Below are positions 12,617 to 22,290 of a DNA stretch of 64,000 nucleotides, piece after piece (within the stretch, counting starts at the first letter, position 1; each line of letters starts with the position of its first letter). The translations under genes were made by a program, and so were the position numbers. The stretch spans positions 157,311 to 221,310 of the forward strand of contig JAIXMR010000029.1 in the NCBI GenBank assembly GCA_025677835.1. The letters are read 5' to 3'. The notes beneath the pieces were generated by a model, which searched no databases, had not been told where the DNA came from, and worked only from the letters and a program-made list of their open reading frames with translations. The DNA is from Sporodiniella umbellata (taxonomy: Eukaryota > Mucoromycota > Mucoromycetes > Mucorales > Rhizopodaceae).

Positions 12617-13341
12617 AATCCTAATATTTATAAATATGCGATTGTAATTATTTTTCAATAACAAAAAGCCTAAAGATCTCATTTCGAATTTGCCCTGAAC
12701 TTTTGTGAATGGATTTTTGGTTACTTCTTAACAAGAAACAAGACAATACTAAAGAACTTGCAAGACAATTCGAAATATGCAAATAGGACTTTTAAATATA
12801 AATTTGTGTTTGGCTTTGATGGCATTAGAAGTTTTAAATCTTTCTTGATGTTTGCGTCGTATAAATTAAAATTTGGAATATCCAATTCTATAGAACCATA
12901 TCTGGGTTATGTACTAATAAAGGTACTTTGTCTATATGCCAAAATATGAATGAAAGGTAAAAACAAATCGTTGGAGCTCAAAATCCAAGATATTTACGAA
13001 AAGCATTGAACTGATTAAGTACTTCTTTATAATTGTAATTCAAACTATTGCCTACCTCAGACATCTTTTTTCTCCGTAATGTTCTCGTATTATTCAAATT
13101 GAATGGTCTATAATAAACATGAGTAAGCTCAGAAAAAGATAGCAGAAACGTATACGAAGGCAAGTGGTGGTAATCATGAAAAATGAAAAAAAAAAAAGGA
13201 AAAACAGAAAAAGATAAATAGGGAGAGACCCTTTTCTTTACTGGTCCAATAGTGTTTTGTTAGCACTTTTCGGAAAAAGGATCAAAACCTTACTTATATG
13301 ACGTACAGCTATCTTTTGTCTTTCTTTTGCTATACCAAACA
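12617..13341. other. Intergenic, no gene seen
   Basis: 725 bp between pICln and the SPRY gene, very AT-rich. Short frames on both strands lack splice or family support. The last 60 bp (CT-rich, then CTTTTGC..AACAATG) is the likely promoter and leader of the SPRY gene. Confidence 0.45.
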
Positions 13342-14497
13342 ATGCAGCCTTCTTACGCATGGATATTTATTACAGGAGTTATTGTATTCCTTATTGTCAT
13401 TGTTGTGTTACTTTTCTTTTCGAAATCACCAATAGAACTGCCTTTGTCGTATAACAGTTATATTGAAGACATACCTTCTGATGCAGAAGAAGAAATCGCA
13501 CATTTGTCTGAAGATGCTAGACTAAGCTATGAAAGAGCAAAAAGTATAAATATATATAGACATCGATATGAATAGATAAAATGATAAAAAAGCAGAACTA
13601 ACTGCCAGTTACATTTAGTATGGCAAAGCCGTCATCCACCAAACAGCATTCCCACAGACATTACACCACCTCAATTTGTATCCATCCAAGAAAAGGGAGT
13701 TTCAGCTTTTGAGTTTGAATGGGAGCCAGAGGCGAATTGCTTTGTAGCGGGTAGAACAGATGTTCAATTTATGGAAGGAGAGAATTGTGTACAAACTAAT
13801 CTTCCATTGCCAAGAAATCAGGATGTCTACTATTGGGAGGTGAGTAAAAAATAAACACACAAGTACATGTACTTGGACTAACAAAAAATTTACAGGCAAA
13901 AATGTTTGAAAAACCTGATAGCACTACTGTATCTATTGGAGTAGCTACAAAGCCTTATCCTAGTTGGAGATTACCAGGTAGCGTTGAAAGCACAATACAA
14001 AGCTTGACTAAAGTGAAACGACGTTAGGCTGGAATCGATATTCTATAGGATATTTTTCAAATACCGGATACAAGTGTTTCAGCTCACCTTTTAATGGCAA
14101 GCCTCATGGACTGCCATTTAAACATGGTGATGTTATAGGCGTCGGATATCGACATCGCACTGGAACCGTTTTTTTTACGCGTAATGGAAGGAAGCTTGAA
14201 GATGCTTATACTGGTATCCGATGGAATTTATTCCCAACAGTAGGAGCAAATGGCCCCTGCCAAATACATGTAAATTTAGGGCAAAGGGGATTTGTGTTTG
14301 TTGAGGCCAATGTCAAAAAATGGGGTTTGGCGCCTTCTCAAGGTACGCTATCCCCTCCGCCAGCATATGGTACAGAGAGAGATACTGTCTTGTTAGCCTT
14401 AGGTACAACATCGTCTGAACAACAGCATACGTTTATCAACTTGGACGGTATTGCGCACAACCGGCCTCCCCCTTATTCAGTCGATTCAGCGAACTAA
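13342..14497 (+). CDS. SPRY-domain Rsp5 adaptor, Ssh4/Ear1-like
   Basis: Single-pass endosomal/vacuolar membrane adaptor that recruits the Rsp5 ubiquitin ligase to membrane cargo. Exons 13342-13543, 13619-13839, 13896-13977 and 14028-14497 give 324 aa. One strong TM segment lies at residues 5-29 (WIFITGVIVFLIVIVVLLFF). A short linker leads to the Ssh4 signature IQEKGVSAFEFEWEP and a B30.2/SPRY domain (DVYYWEAKMFE, SIGYFSNTGYKCF, FKHGDVIGVGYRHRTGTVFF, LFPTVGANGPCQIHVN). The tail carries two PPxY-type motifs, PPPAYG and PPPYSV, the latter 10 residues from the end; these are the WW-binding sites expected for an Rsp5 adaptor. The second exon uses the TTTAG 13 nt after a nearer CCAG because only that keeps frame. 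Convergent with EFG1, with 34 bp between stops. Confidence 0.92.
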
Positions 14498-14531
14498 AAC
14501 AATGTATATAAAGTGCCAAAATATAAAGGGT

Positions 14532-15373
14532 TTATTTCTCAAAGAAATCATCATCGTCTTCCTCACTTTCTTCATCCTTTTCTTCCTTTGGTATTATATC
14601 GTTATCATCGTCGTCACCAAGAGGTTCAATAACAATAATTCCCTTCTTGATCAGTTTGTCTCTGTAGCTTTTGCGATGAAGTTTATTGAATTCTTTCAGT
14701 TCTTTATCTCCCTTTTCTAACGCCGCTTTTATCTCTCCTAATATTCTTTCTTTTCTAGCTACTGATTTTTTATCATCTTCATTACTTTGAGGGAAAAGTG
14801 AGACATATGCCCATGTTTTTGGATAATGCTAAAGGTTTTCAGTGTTTCAATCTTTTTTTTTTTCCTTTTTTCCTTTTTACTCGGGTGTATAGTTGTTTGA
14901 TATTCCATTTATCTAATTCAGCCTGAATACTTTGTTTTTTGTCTTCGTTTGTTTCTTTTTCGAGTAATAACTTGGTTTGGTTGATTTTTCTTTCTATTTT
15001 TTTGCGCTCTGTTGTACTAAAGTAAGTGACAGCAAAAAAAAAAAGGCTGTCTACATACCAAAATGCTTGACTTTATGATATTTGGTTGCCATCTTTTTTT
15101 CTTTTTCATCTATGGCTTTTTCTCCTAGCTCATATTGAAGTGTTCTTAGTTTTCTTTTGGATTCGGTAATTGCTTGTGCAGAAAAGCGATCCTTAAAGAA
15201 TATGCATGTTTTAGTGCTCTGATGCTTTTTAAAAACTATACCTTGCTTCTCAACATCCGTTGGACATCTCTAATTCTTTTTTTGATTTTGCTAGCACTCT
15301 CAGGTATGTCTTCACTCTGGTTTCTTTTTCTTTTAAACCCCCCTTTTCTATTGTTGTGTTGCGTTGAGTTCAT
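14532..15373 (-). CDS. EFG1: rRNA-processing protein Efg1
   Basis: Small-subunit processome factor needed for early 18S rRNA processing in the nucleolus. Exons 15373-15242, 15191-15059, 15008-14881 and 14828-14532 join in phase to 229 aa. Family landmarks appear in order: ASKIKKRIRDVQRML (Efg1 opening motif), a long charged helix (TESKRKLRTLQYELGEK), KYHKVKHFERKKIERKINQT, and the conserved HYPKTWAYVSLFP, followed by a helical stretch and an acidic tail (GDDDDND, EESEEDDDDFFEK). The third exon starts at an ACAG seven bases inside the first AG, chosen because it alone restores ERKKIERK. Likely coiled coil over about residues 55-125. Assignment is firm from HYPK and IKKRIRD. Confidence 0.91.
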
Positions 15374-16117
15374 TACAGCTATACTCGATAAAAAGAAAAA
15401 AAATGGCAGTAAATGCATAGATCTGTCATTATTTCTGTTTGTGGCTTGTACAAGACAGCGTTTTTTTCCTTTAATTTTCTAGGAAGTGCATCTCAGATTC
15501 AGTACTGGTCTGGCATAGCATAGTTGACGAAACTAGTTTGCACCAATGAAAATAGGATTCACAGATAAAATTGGGTAGTTAACAGGAAAGTAGACGCAAG
15601 TCAAGGTTGTTTTTTTTTTTTTGAAAAAAGTGACCTGTTTTGGATAAAATAAGAAACTGACATAAAGCTAAGAAACTTTGACTCCCTTACTTTGAATAAG
15701 AGCATGTCTTTTGAAATACCAAGAAAAGATGCTTATGCTGTACTGTATATGAATGCGCTTCCCTAATATGTTGTTGGAAAAACATGAATGTATAAAACTA
15801 AAAAAAGTTCAAAACCCAAAAATTAAAATGCACGGTAATTTTCTCTTCTAGAAAAACTCCCTTTGAGGCGTCTCCACTGATTTCCCCACAGCTTCAAGTG
15901 CATATGGACATGTATATATCATAAACGATCTTGAAAAATAAATTCAAGAGCTCACGATAAACTCACTTACTTGTTGCACTTGGAATATTTTAAAGTAGCT
16001 ATCTTAAAGAACCTTATGTCACTCTAACTGGCTACTGGCTATTAACTACTTTTCGTTAAATAGCTTAAAAGGTATGCTATGTATAGATATTTATAAAAAA
16101 AAGGCAAACAAACATAT
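15374..16117. other. Intergenic, no gene seen
   Basis: 744 bp between the start of EFG1 and the end of the next minus-strand gene. It contains EFG1's promoter and a T12 tract near 15,610. No supportable coding sequence. Confidence 0.45.
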
Positions 16118-17776
16118 TTATGCGTTGACCTCTTCTGTCGTTACTGAGTATCCATGACTGCTATTGTTGGGTATGTATATTGGGCGTTGTTCATCGAACG
16201 AGAGTTCCTGAGTTGTTGTTGTATATCCGCCACTACTATCATTAGAAATGGCCATGGGGCGTCCACCAGCAGTCGTTAATTCTATTTTTTTCCAATCAAG
16301 GTACACTTTTTCATTTATGGCTTGGCCCCCATCAGCGTCTACAAATATAGTAGAGGTGCTGAAAAACTGGGCAAAAAAATTTCCACTTTGTGTGAGTCTA
16401 AAGAAGACATCAATAGTGTAACCAATCAAATAGGCACCTATTGCCCAAACCAGAACCAAAAGGGCTGACCAAACAATTGCAAGAACAGTCCAAGAAGCTC
16501 GTGTGTAAGGATACATAAACTTCCCTTGATCGAAAGAAAGCGTGATGTCTTGACAGAGAGGGTTGACTAAAAGCGCATCGGCCAATCGACTTTTCTCAAA
16601 TTTACCAATAAGCACATCAGTTGTTAAGACACCATATAAACCAATATTATTTCTCATGGCATCAGCCAGCGCATCAGCTACAATACTGTCTAAATTAGAA
16701 GTTGGATCGCTTTCTTTGCTACATAAATTTGCATTTCCCGAATAGCAATCGTATCGTTTGGCCGGGGCCGAGACATAAAAACCAGCCCTGTAATGTTCTG
16801 GAGGGTCAGATACAACGATAATGGCCTCTTTATGGTTTGAGGTGTGTGTGTGACGATATATGTAGATTGGAACACTTTCATTTGTACCAGAAACATCAAC
16901 TTTGATAGGATCAAGTGTCTGTATATATCTTGTTTGGTTCTCCAGATCCATTATGGGTTCACCGTCTACAGAAAGGGTGGCAAGAGAAATGGGCTGAATT
17001 AAAGAGGTTGTGGCGGAGTTCAAAGCACTTTCTGTATTGTCAACATGTAGTGCGCGGTATTCAAAAAATTGACTACGTTTTACAAGAGTGTTTGTGGATT
17101 GTAAAGAGACAGAGGGTATAGGTGTAAGGCGAGTGGTGGTTAGCGAGATACTGAAGTTGGGTAGCAGTGTTCGGTTGAACTTCTCAATTATAGAAGAGGC
17201 ATCTGAAATGGAGTTGGTGATAAGCCCTTTTGAGAAAGCTGAAGACGCTAAGCTATAGTCAGCGTTCGTTGTATGCTGGCACTGTGCTGACTCAATAGAA
17301 TAGACGCTGCTTCCGAGATAGTAAAAAACAGAATCTGACGATTGAAATTCAGCTTGAAGGAGGTTTCCTAACAACCCAGCCACAGGCAAAAGACTGGCAA
17401 CAAGAAAGTATCGCATACCAGATTTGTGTCGTATGCCACTGAAAATAGCTTCTATACCACCAGTTGTGCGAAACTTGATAACTGAGTCAGGGTAAATACC
17501 CTTATCAAATGCTTTGATCAGTGCAGAAACTAATGATCTTGCAGCTAAAAGAACTGCTAAGCCTTCAAAAAATGCTTTCAGAATAGTTGATGGATATGTT
17601 CGATAGTTTGGAACGAGCGAATCTCCAGGGAGAGGAACTAGCCACCATGCTGAACCAAGAAAAATGGCTATCACAGCAAGTAGCCAGCAGATGTGAAGCC
17701 GAAGATAAAAGTAGTAGTCATATACAGCTTTATAAGATTCTTGGTCTTGAGCTGGTTTTTTTTTACTCAAAGGCAT
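16118..17776 (-). CDS. Unknown 4-TM membrane protein with large lumenal domain
   Basis: Intronless 552-aa protein, unusual in a window where most genes are spliced. Predicted membrane segments: about 28-47 (ICWLLAVIAIFLGSAWWL), 66-88 (FFEGLAVLLAARSLVSAL), 121-140 (RYFLVASLLPVAGLLGNLL) and 427-455 (WTVLAIVWSALLVLVWAIGA). Between the third and fourth lies a soluble domain of roughly 280 aa with several N-x-S/T sites (FNRTLL, LENQTRY, SGTNESV) and paired Cys, consistent with a lumenal or extracellular position. The cytosolic tail of about 95 aa contains two copies of a 20-residue unit, RPMAISNDSSGGYTTTTQEL and RPIYIPNNSSHGYSVTTEEV. I do not recognise the family; it looks like one of the lineage-restricted Mucoromycota membrane proteins. 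Function unknown. Confidence 0.8.
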   Translation of the reverse strand: MPLSKKKPAQDQESYKAVYDYYFYLRLHICWLLAVIAIFLGSAWWLVPLPGDSLVPNYRTYPSTILKAFFEGLAVLLAARSLVSALIKAFDKGIYPDSVIKFRTTGGIEAIFSGIRHKSGMRYFLVASLLPVAGLLGNLLQAEFQSSDSVFYYLGSSVYSIESAQCQHTTNADYSLASSAFSKGLITNSISDASSIIEKFNRTLLPNFSISLTTTRLTPIPSVSLQSTNTLVKRSQFFEYRALHVDNTESALNSATTSLIQPISLATLSVDGEPIMDLENQTRYIQTLDPIKVDVSGTNESVPIYIYRHTHTSNHKEAIIVVSDPPEHYRAGFYVSAPAKRYDCYSGNANLCSKESDPTSNLDSIVADALADAMRNNIGLYGVLTTDVLIGKFEKSRLADALLVNPLCQDITLSFDQGKFMYPYTRASWTVLAIVWSALLVLVWAIGAYLIGYTIDVFFRLTQSGNFFAQFFSTSTIFVDADGGQAINEKVYLDWKKIELTTAGGRPMAISNDSSGGYTTTTQELSFDEQRPIYIPNNSSHGYSVTTEEVNA

Positions 17777-18700
17777 AAAAAAAGTAATTATTTACTTCTT
17801 AAAAAAAAGGAGAGAATTTGATCTTTACGCCCAGACTGGGTTATGTGTATTGTTCCCTTTTTTGTTACATAGCCGTTGTGAAACGAGCACTACATGTATT
17901 TTCAATGAAGTGTAACCCAAGCGGCTGTCAATAAAAAAAAAGTAGATTTGAAAAAAACTAAGCCTTATTTTAAAGAACCCTGTTGTGCTCTTACTTCATT
18001 CCTAACGTCTGCAATAACTCAAATAAAGACTTTTGTCCGTTATAAATTGAGGGACGAAAAAAAGATGATGACCCTGCATAAATTACCAACTTTTGCGTAT
18101 TTACGGCAATAGAAGCTAAAAGCGCTGAGGAGATATTATGTTCTAAATCTGTAGATCAAAGAACTGCATTTTTTTTATAAAGCTTTAGCAAAACAAGTTA
18201 CTTTAGGTTCGCTCAGTTTGAGTTAAATGTCGAGGCCATTGACAAATTCTTTCTACTACTTTGCTCTAGATCAAAGGTTAACTTTTATTATCAGGACTTA
18301 AGCTGTGGTCTTCGTTATAGTTGGAAGCTCAATGTTCAACTTCGTAAGTGTTGTCTAAATTTGATGTGTAATTTCCTACCAACTTTTTTTTTTTTTTAAT
18401 GAAACGATTGCAAGAGCATTTCGTGTTTGATGGTTTCACTCCCAAAAATAACGGTTTGGACATTCTCTGAACAAAAATACAAAAATATTTTACAAATAGC
18501 CCTTTTGTGTATGCCGCTAATTTAATCCCATTATATCTTTGTGAAATTATAGTTTGAGCTGTCACTTTTATTTCCAAGAAAGCTTTAGCTTACGTTTTTT
18601 TTTTTATATTTTGTGTTTTCTTCCACAAGAAAGAAAGAAAAAAGAGAGGTACAGATGCACCAAGCAATATTAAAGTAGAAGAAAGCCGAAATTCAGTTAG
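17777..18700. other. Intergenic, no gene seen
   Basis: 924 bp containing the promoter of the 4-TM protein gene (right of 17776) and the 3' flank of VTC4. AT-rich with several A and T runs (for example T13 near 18,390). No supportable coding sequence. Confidence 0.45.
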
Positions 18701-20960
18701 CTATTCGTCTAAAGTTAAGCGTACTAATTAAAAAGGAATTAAATATAAAGTGCTTGAAAGGGTCTGGTTCAATAAAACAATACTTACATCCCATATTGAC
18801 GCAGATGGCAAAAATCAAAACCGTGGTTAAGATAGCTGGGCCATACTTGTCTGAAAAATCTCCCAATTCGTTTCGTTCTACACGGCTGACACGCTGGTGG
18901 TATGTGACCAAAGCGTAGATCATGACAGACATGGATATAGCAGTAAAGATTATAGCAGATATATGACCTATACTGTCAGAAAAGTTTAATAGGCCAATAG
19001 CTAATCCACCCAGTAAGAGAGTAAATTTGAGCCAGTGCAAAAAGGTACGCTCATTAGCAAAGTATGTTTTTGCAGGAGGTGCTTTGGTAGGAATAGGTCG
19101 AGAGCGGCCTGAGAGTCTGTTGTTGTTATTTTTGGCAAAATATGCAGCAGGCTTTTTCAACCAGCTCTTGAGACCGGCTGGGGATAGTTGTTTGTTAGAT
19201 TCGGTCTGTTTGGGTATCAGGGGTGTATTTTCGTTGGCTAAAGCTTGGATGTTTTTGTCAACGCTGAGCTCTCGTCGAATGTTTTCGAAACTACTGTTAT
19301 TTGAGGCTGTCGCACTACGAGTTACTGGGCGATAAACACCAAAGACCTTATTACGAGGTTTTCGAATGTCGATCTCCATTTGAGGCAACCAAAAGGGTAA
19401 GACATTTACATTGTCTTCTAGTAATGTTGCGCAACCATGAATAAACTTGGAAAACTTGGGTACTGACTCTACGAGATGAGAGTTGACTAGCTCGGTTACC
19501 CATTGGGGAGGCTCTTGACCAACATGAGTTTGTAGTTTGACTTCAAGAACAGCATAAGGAAAACGACAAATATCAGACTCTGGCAATTGTTTAAATGGGT
19601 AATCTACGCCAATGTCCATACGTCTCCAATTATCGCCAGACCTTGTTTCGTCCTGGTTGTCTTCTCTAATTAAAGAGAGCTCTGTATCTAAACTAATACG
19701 AACACGAGCATCCCCTGGCAGCTGAAAAGCAGTACGATTATAGAATGTGCGCATCATAGGGTGAAGTCGCTTGGTCAGCACCGTGTATTGTACTTCCTGA
19801 GCCAGCTGCTCTAATTCTTGAATTTCTTTTTCTGTTTTACGGCCTTGTTCTTTGGTCTTTGCAAACAGTTCGTCTGTTGTGTAATTGCCTTTCATAAACG
19901 AGTTGAGGTATTTTTCCTTGATAGGAAATCGCGCCTTGACCGATTTTTCACCAGTCCAATCTTCATGGTGAGTCTTGCGTTCTACAAAGACCTGGTTGGA
20001 GTCCATACCACCGTACCATCGCATTCGGATGGCTTCAGCTCCTTCTGTCTTATCCAGTCTACCCATATAAAGATCAAAATCGTCATTATCGTAGTAAACA
20101 CTTGTAATAGCAGAGTCTTGTACTTGAAACTCTTTGTTGGGATTAAACACTAATACGGGAAGGTGCTTCAAAATAATCAGTTTTAGCTCAGTGATGTTAT
20201 CTGGGTGCACCCTTCATTGTAGAATGTTAGATTGTGAAACGTTACATTCTATTTTTTTGGTTTGAAGGACTAACCAGTATTTCGTTGTGTTTCTAACAAA
20301 AGCAGCCTGCTTGCCGCCAGCAGATGAATCACCTCCTCTTTCCTTACCCCTTGTTCTAACGCGATCGTAAAGAGAGGAAATACGAATGATAAGTGCGTCG
20401 TAGTTTTCACTGTAAAAAGGTTTGGCATTCAAGCGAACCCCAAAGATAGGCTTCAGTGGCCATCCAGTGACTTTCTATACGGAGAACAAAATGAGAACCC
20501 ACGTGCATACAATGATTGGTTGGGCTTACATCATGCTTCTTTATGATCTTCAGAAAACCAGTGTAGTTTAGACGAGTAAATTTGGCTAAATCATGAACAT
20601 CTGCAATAATATGGCCTAGTTCAATTTCAGAGGCCAGAAACTCATCGTCCTCAGGATTTTCCTTTTGACACAGAGCTTCCACTTCACGTGATTCAAGCTG
20701 GATACGATGATTGGTCTCTTCCAATTTGACACGTTGAAAGCTATACACCTTGTCAAGTTCTTTCTCAAGTAACTCCACAAATTTGCTTTCTTTTTCTTCG
20801 TTCCAAGAACCATCCAAAGCTTCTTTTTTGAGCATAGCTTTCAAATCATCGTATACTAGCTACGATTAATTTTGGTATGAAATTTATGTATAAACTTACC
20901 AACATAGTGCGTCGTCCATTCAGAGTTTAGAGAAGTCCTAAGTGTTTGTCCGAACTTCAT
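18701..20960 (-). CDS. VTC4: Vacuolar transporter chaperone Vtc4, polyphosphate polymerase
   Basis: Catalytic subunit of the VTC complex, which makes polyphosphate from ATP and pushes it into the vacuole. Exons 20960-20900, 20855-20530, 20474-20275 and 20211-18788 are clear; a fifth of 8 nt (18708-18701) is likely and gives 672 aa ending NMGYE, while reading through would stop at 18693. The N-terminal SPX domain begins [15 protein letters not shown] and senses inositol pyrophosphates. The tunnel domain keeps the basic and acidic residues of active Vtc4: [55 protein letters not shown] and [11 protein letters not shown]. Regulatory subunits Vtc2/3 usually lose some of these. The C-terminal VTC1-like part has three TM helices ([45 protein letters not shown]). 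Polyphosphate also chelates vacuolar metals. Confidence 0.94.
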
Positions 20961-21993
20961 TTCCTTTCCAAAATAAAATAAAATAAAAAAAGCAGAAGGG
21001 GAAAAAAAAAAGAAAAGGAAGATAAAGCTTTTTTTCTTATAAATTATTTAAACTTCAGAATGATGTGTAAAGATCTAAAAAAAAAAATTTGTCGAACCTC
21101 TTTTAAAAGGACGATACCTTATTTTCGATAGACTAATGTTGGATCAAACATATTTGGCTGGCCCAAACGTTTTCACTAGTAGTTCTGTCAGTCACCTTTT
21201 CTTAAAAAAAAATATAACCAATTATTTCGCTTCAAAAGACCAAGCTACAAAGATTTGAGAATAGTAAAAACCTTGTAGCTAACAGTCTCAAGATGATGTA
21301 GAATTACATGCTTTGGGGAGTAAAGTGTTTAAAGTAAAAAGAAAATAAAAGATGTCCGCTTGTAGATATAGAATAATAAAATAGAATATATAAAAAAAAG
21401 GTTATAGTGACCGCCAGATCTTGTAGAGTAGATCAAACTATAAGATAAAATAAAGCGAAATAAAAGAATAAGGGTTACAATGAAGGAATTAAGTCTTCTT
21501 CAAGGGATCAATGCAATAAGATTAGGGAAGTATTCAGTGATAATCTTGTAATATGAATATTTATATAGTTATTGATATAATATGCATTCAACCGATATTT
21601 ATTATATGATTTAATATATATATTTGATGGTTATAAAAAGTAAAATATTTTTTGGGTTTATATAGTTTTCCATTGTTTTTGTACTTTTGGTGTTTTTGTT
21701 CACAAAGTGTCATTCATTATTGTAGTTATGTACACAAGATGTCTTCGCTATAGTGTTCATGTACACAGCAATTTATAATAAATATAGACAAAATTGTATC
21801 CAATTAAATATTTCATCTATATCATCGGTGGTCAAGTCTATAACTGGTGTAGGAATAGTAAGAATGGATAGACAAAAGCACAAAACCCAAAAACAAGAAT
21901 TAACAACCTGTGGCCAACATTGAACAAGATAGGCAAAATGGCATTGAGGTTATTTGCAAATATACTAAAACTTTTGCAAGTTAATATCGTAAA
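20961..21993. other. AT-rich intergenic upstream of VTC4
   Basis: 1.0 kb, among the most AT-rich parts of the window. It holds short AAAATA reiterations just upstream of VTC4 (about 20,970) and a weak direct repeat of a TGTACACA-containing string near 21,730 and 21,765. No coding sequence was recognised in this interval. Confidence 0.4.
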
Positions 21994-22256
21994 ATGTCTA
22001 AGCGAGAAATTGAAACAAGGCGTAAAAAAAAAAAAACGAAACATGAAAGACGAGCGTACCTCTTTTTGGAGATTACGCTATGACCAACATCAAAATTTTG
22101 GAACCAAGATTTACTCACAATCTGTTAAAAATAAGAAGTGCGATAGACAAAAAGAAAAAGAAACTGAAAAAAGATCAATTGCGAAAACCAAAGTTGGATA
22201 TGACAATTTTTTTTTTCATTTGCGTGTCTTTAGTTTTTACACTGAGCAACTTTTGA
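21994..22256 (+). CDS. Possible small tail-anchored protein
   Basis: Two exons, 21994-22055 and 22109-22256, join in phase to a 69-aa protein: MSKREIETRRKKKK (very basic), then FTHNLLKIRSAIDKKKKKLK and a hydrophobic end MTIFFFICVSLVFTLSNF suited to a C-terminal membrane anchor. The donor (gtacct) is weak and the acceptor is ACCAAG, so the model is tentative. The gene would end 34 bp from the convergent stop of the propionyl-CoA carboxylase gene, which is normal packing here. A competing unspliced frame of 117 codons (21920-22273) overlaps it and cannot be excluded. No family recognised; general layout recalls small ER proteins but the sequence does not match RAMP4/Ysy6. Confidence 0.33.
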
Positions 22257-22290
22257 GACAACACCCCAATTAGGCAAATGTAGTAACCTT

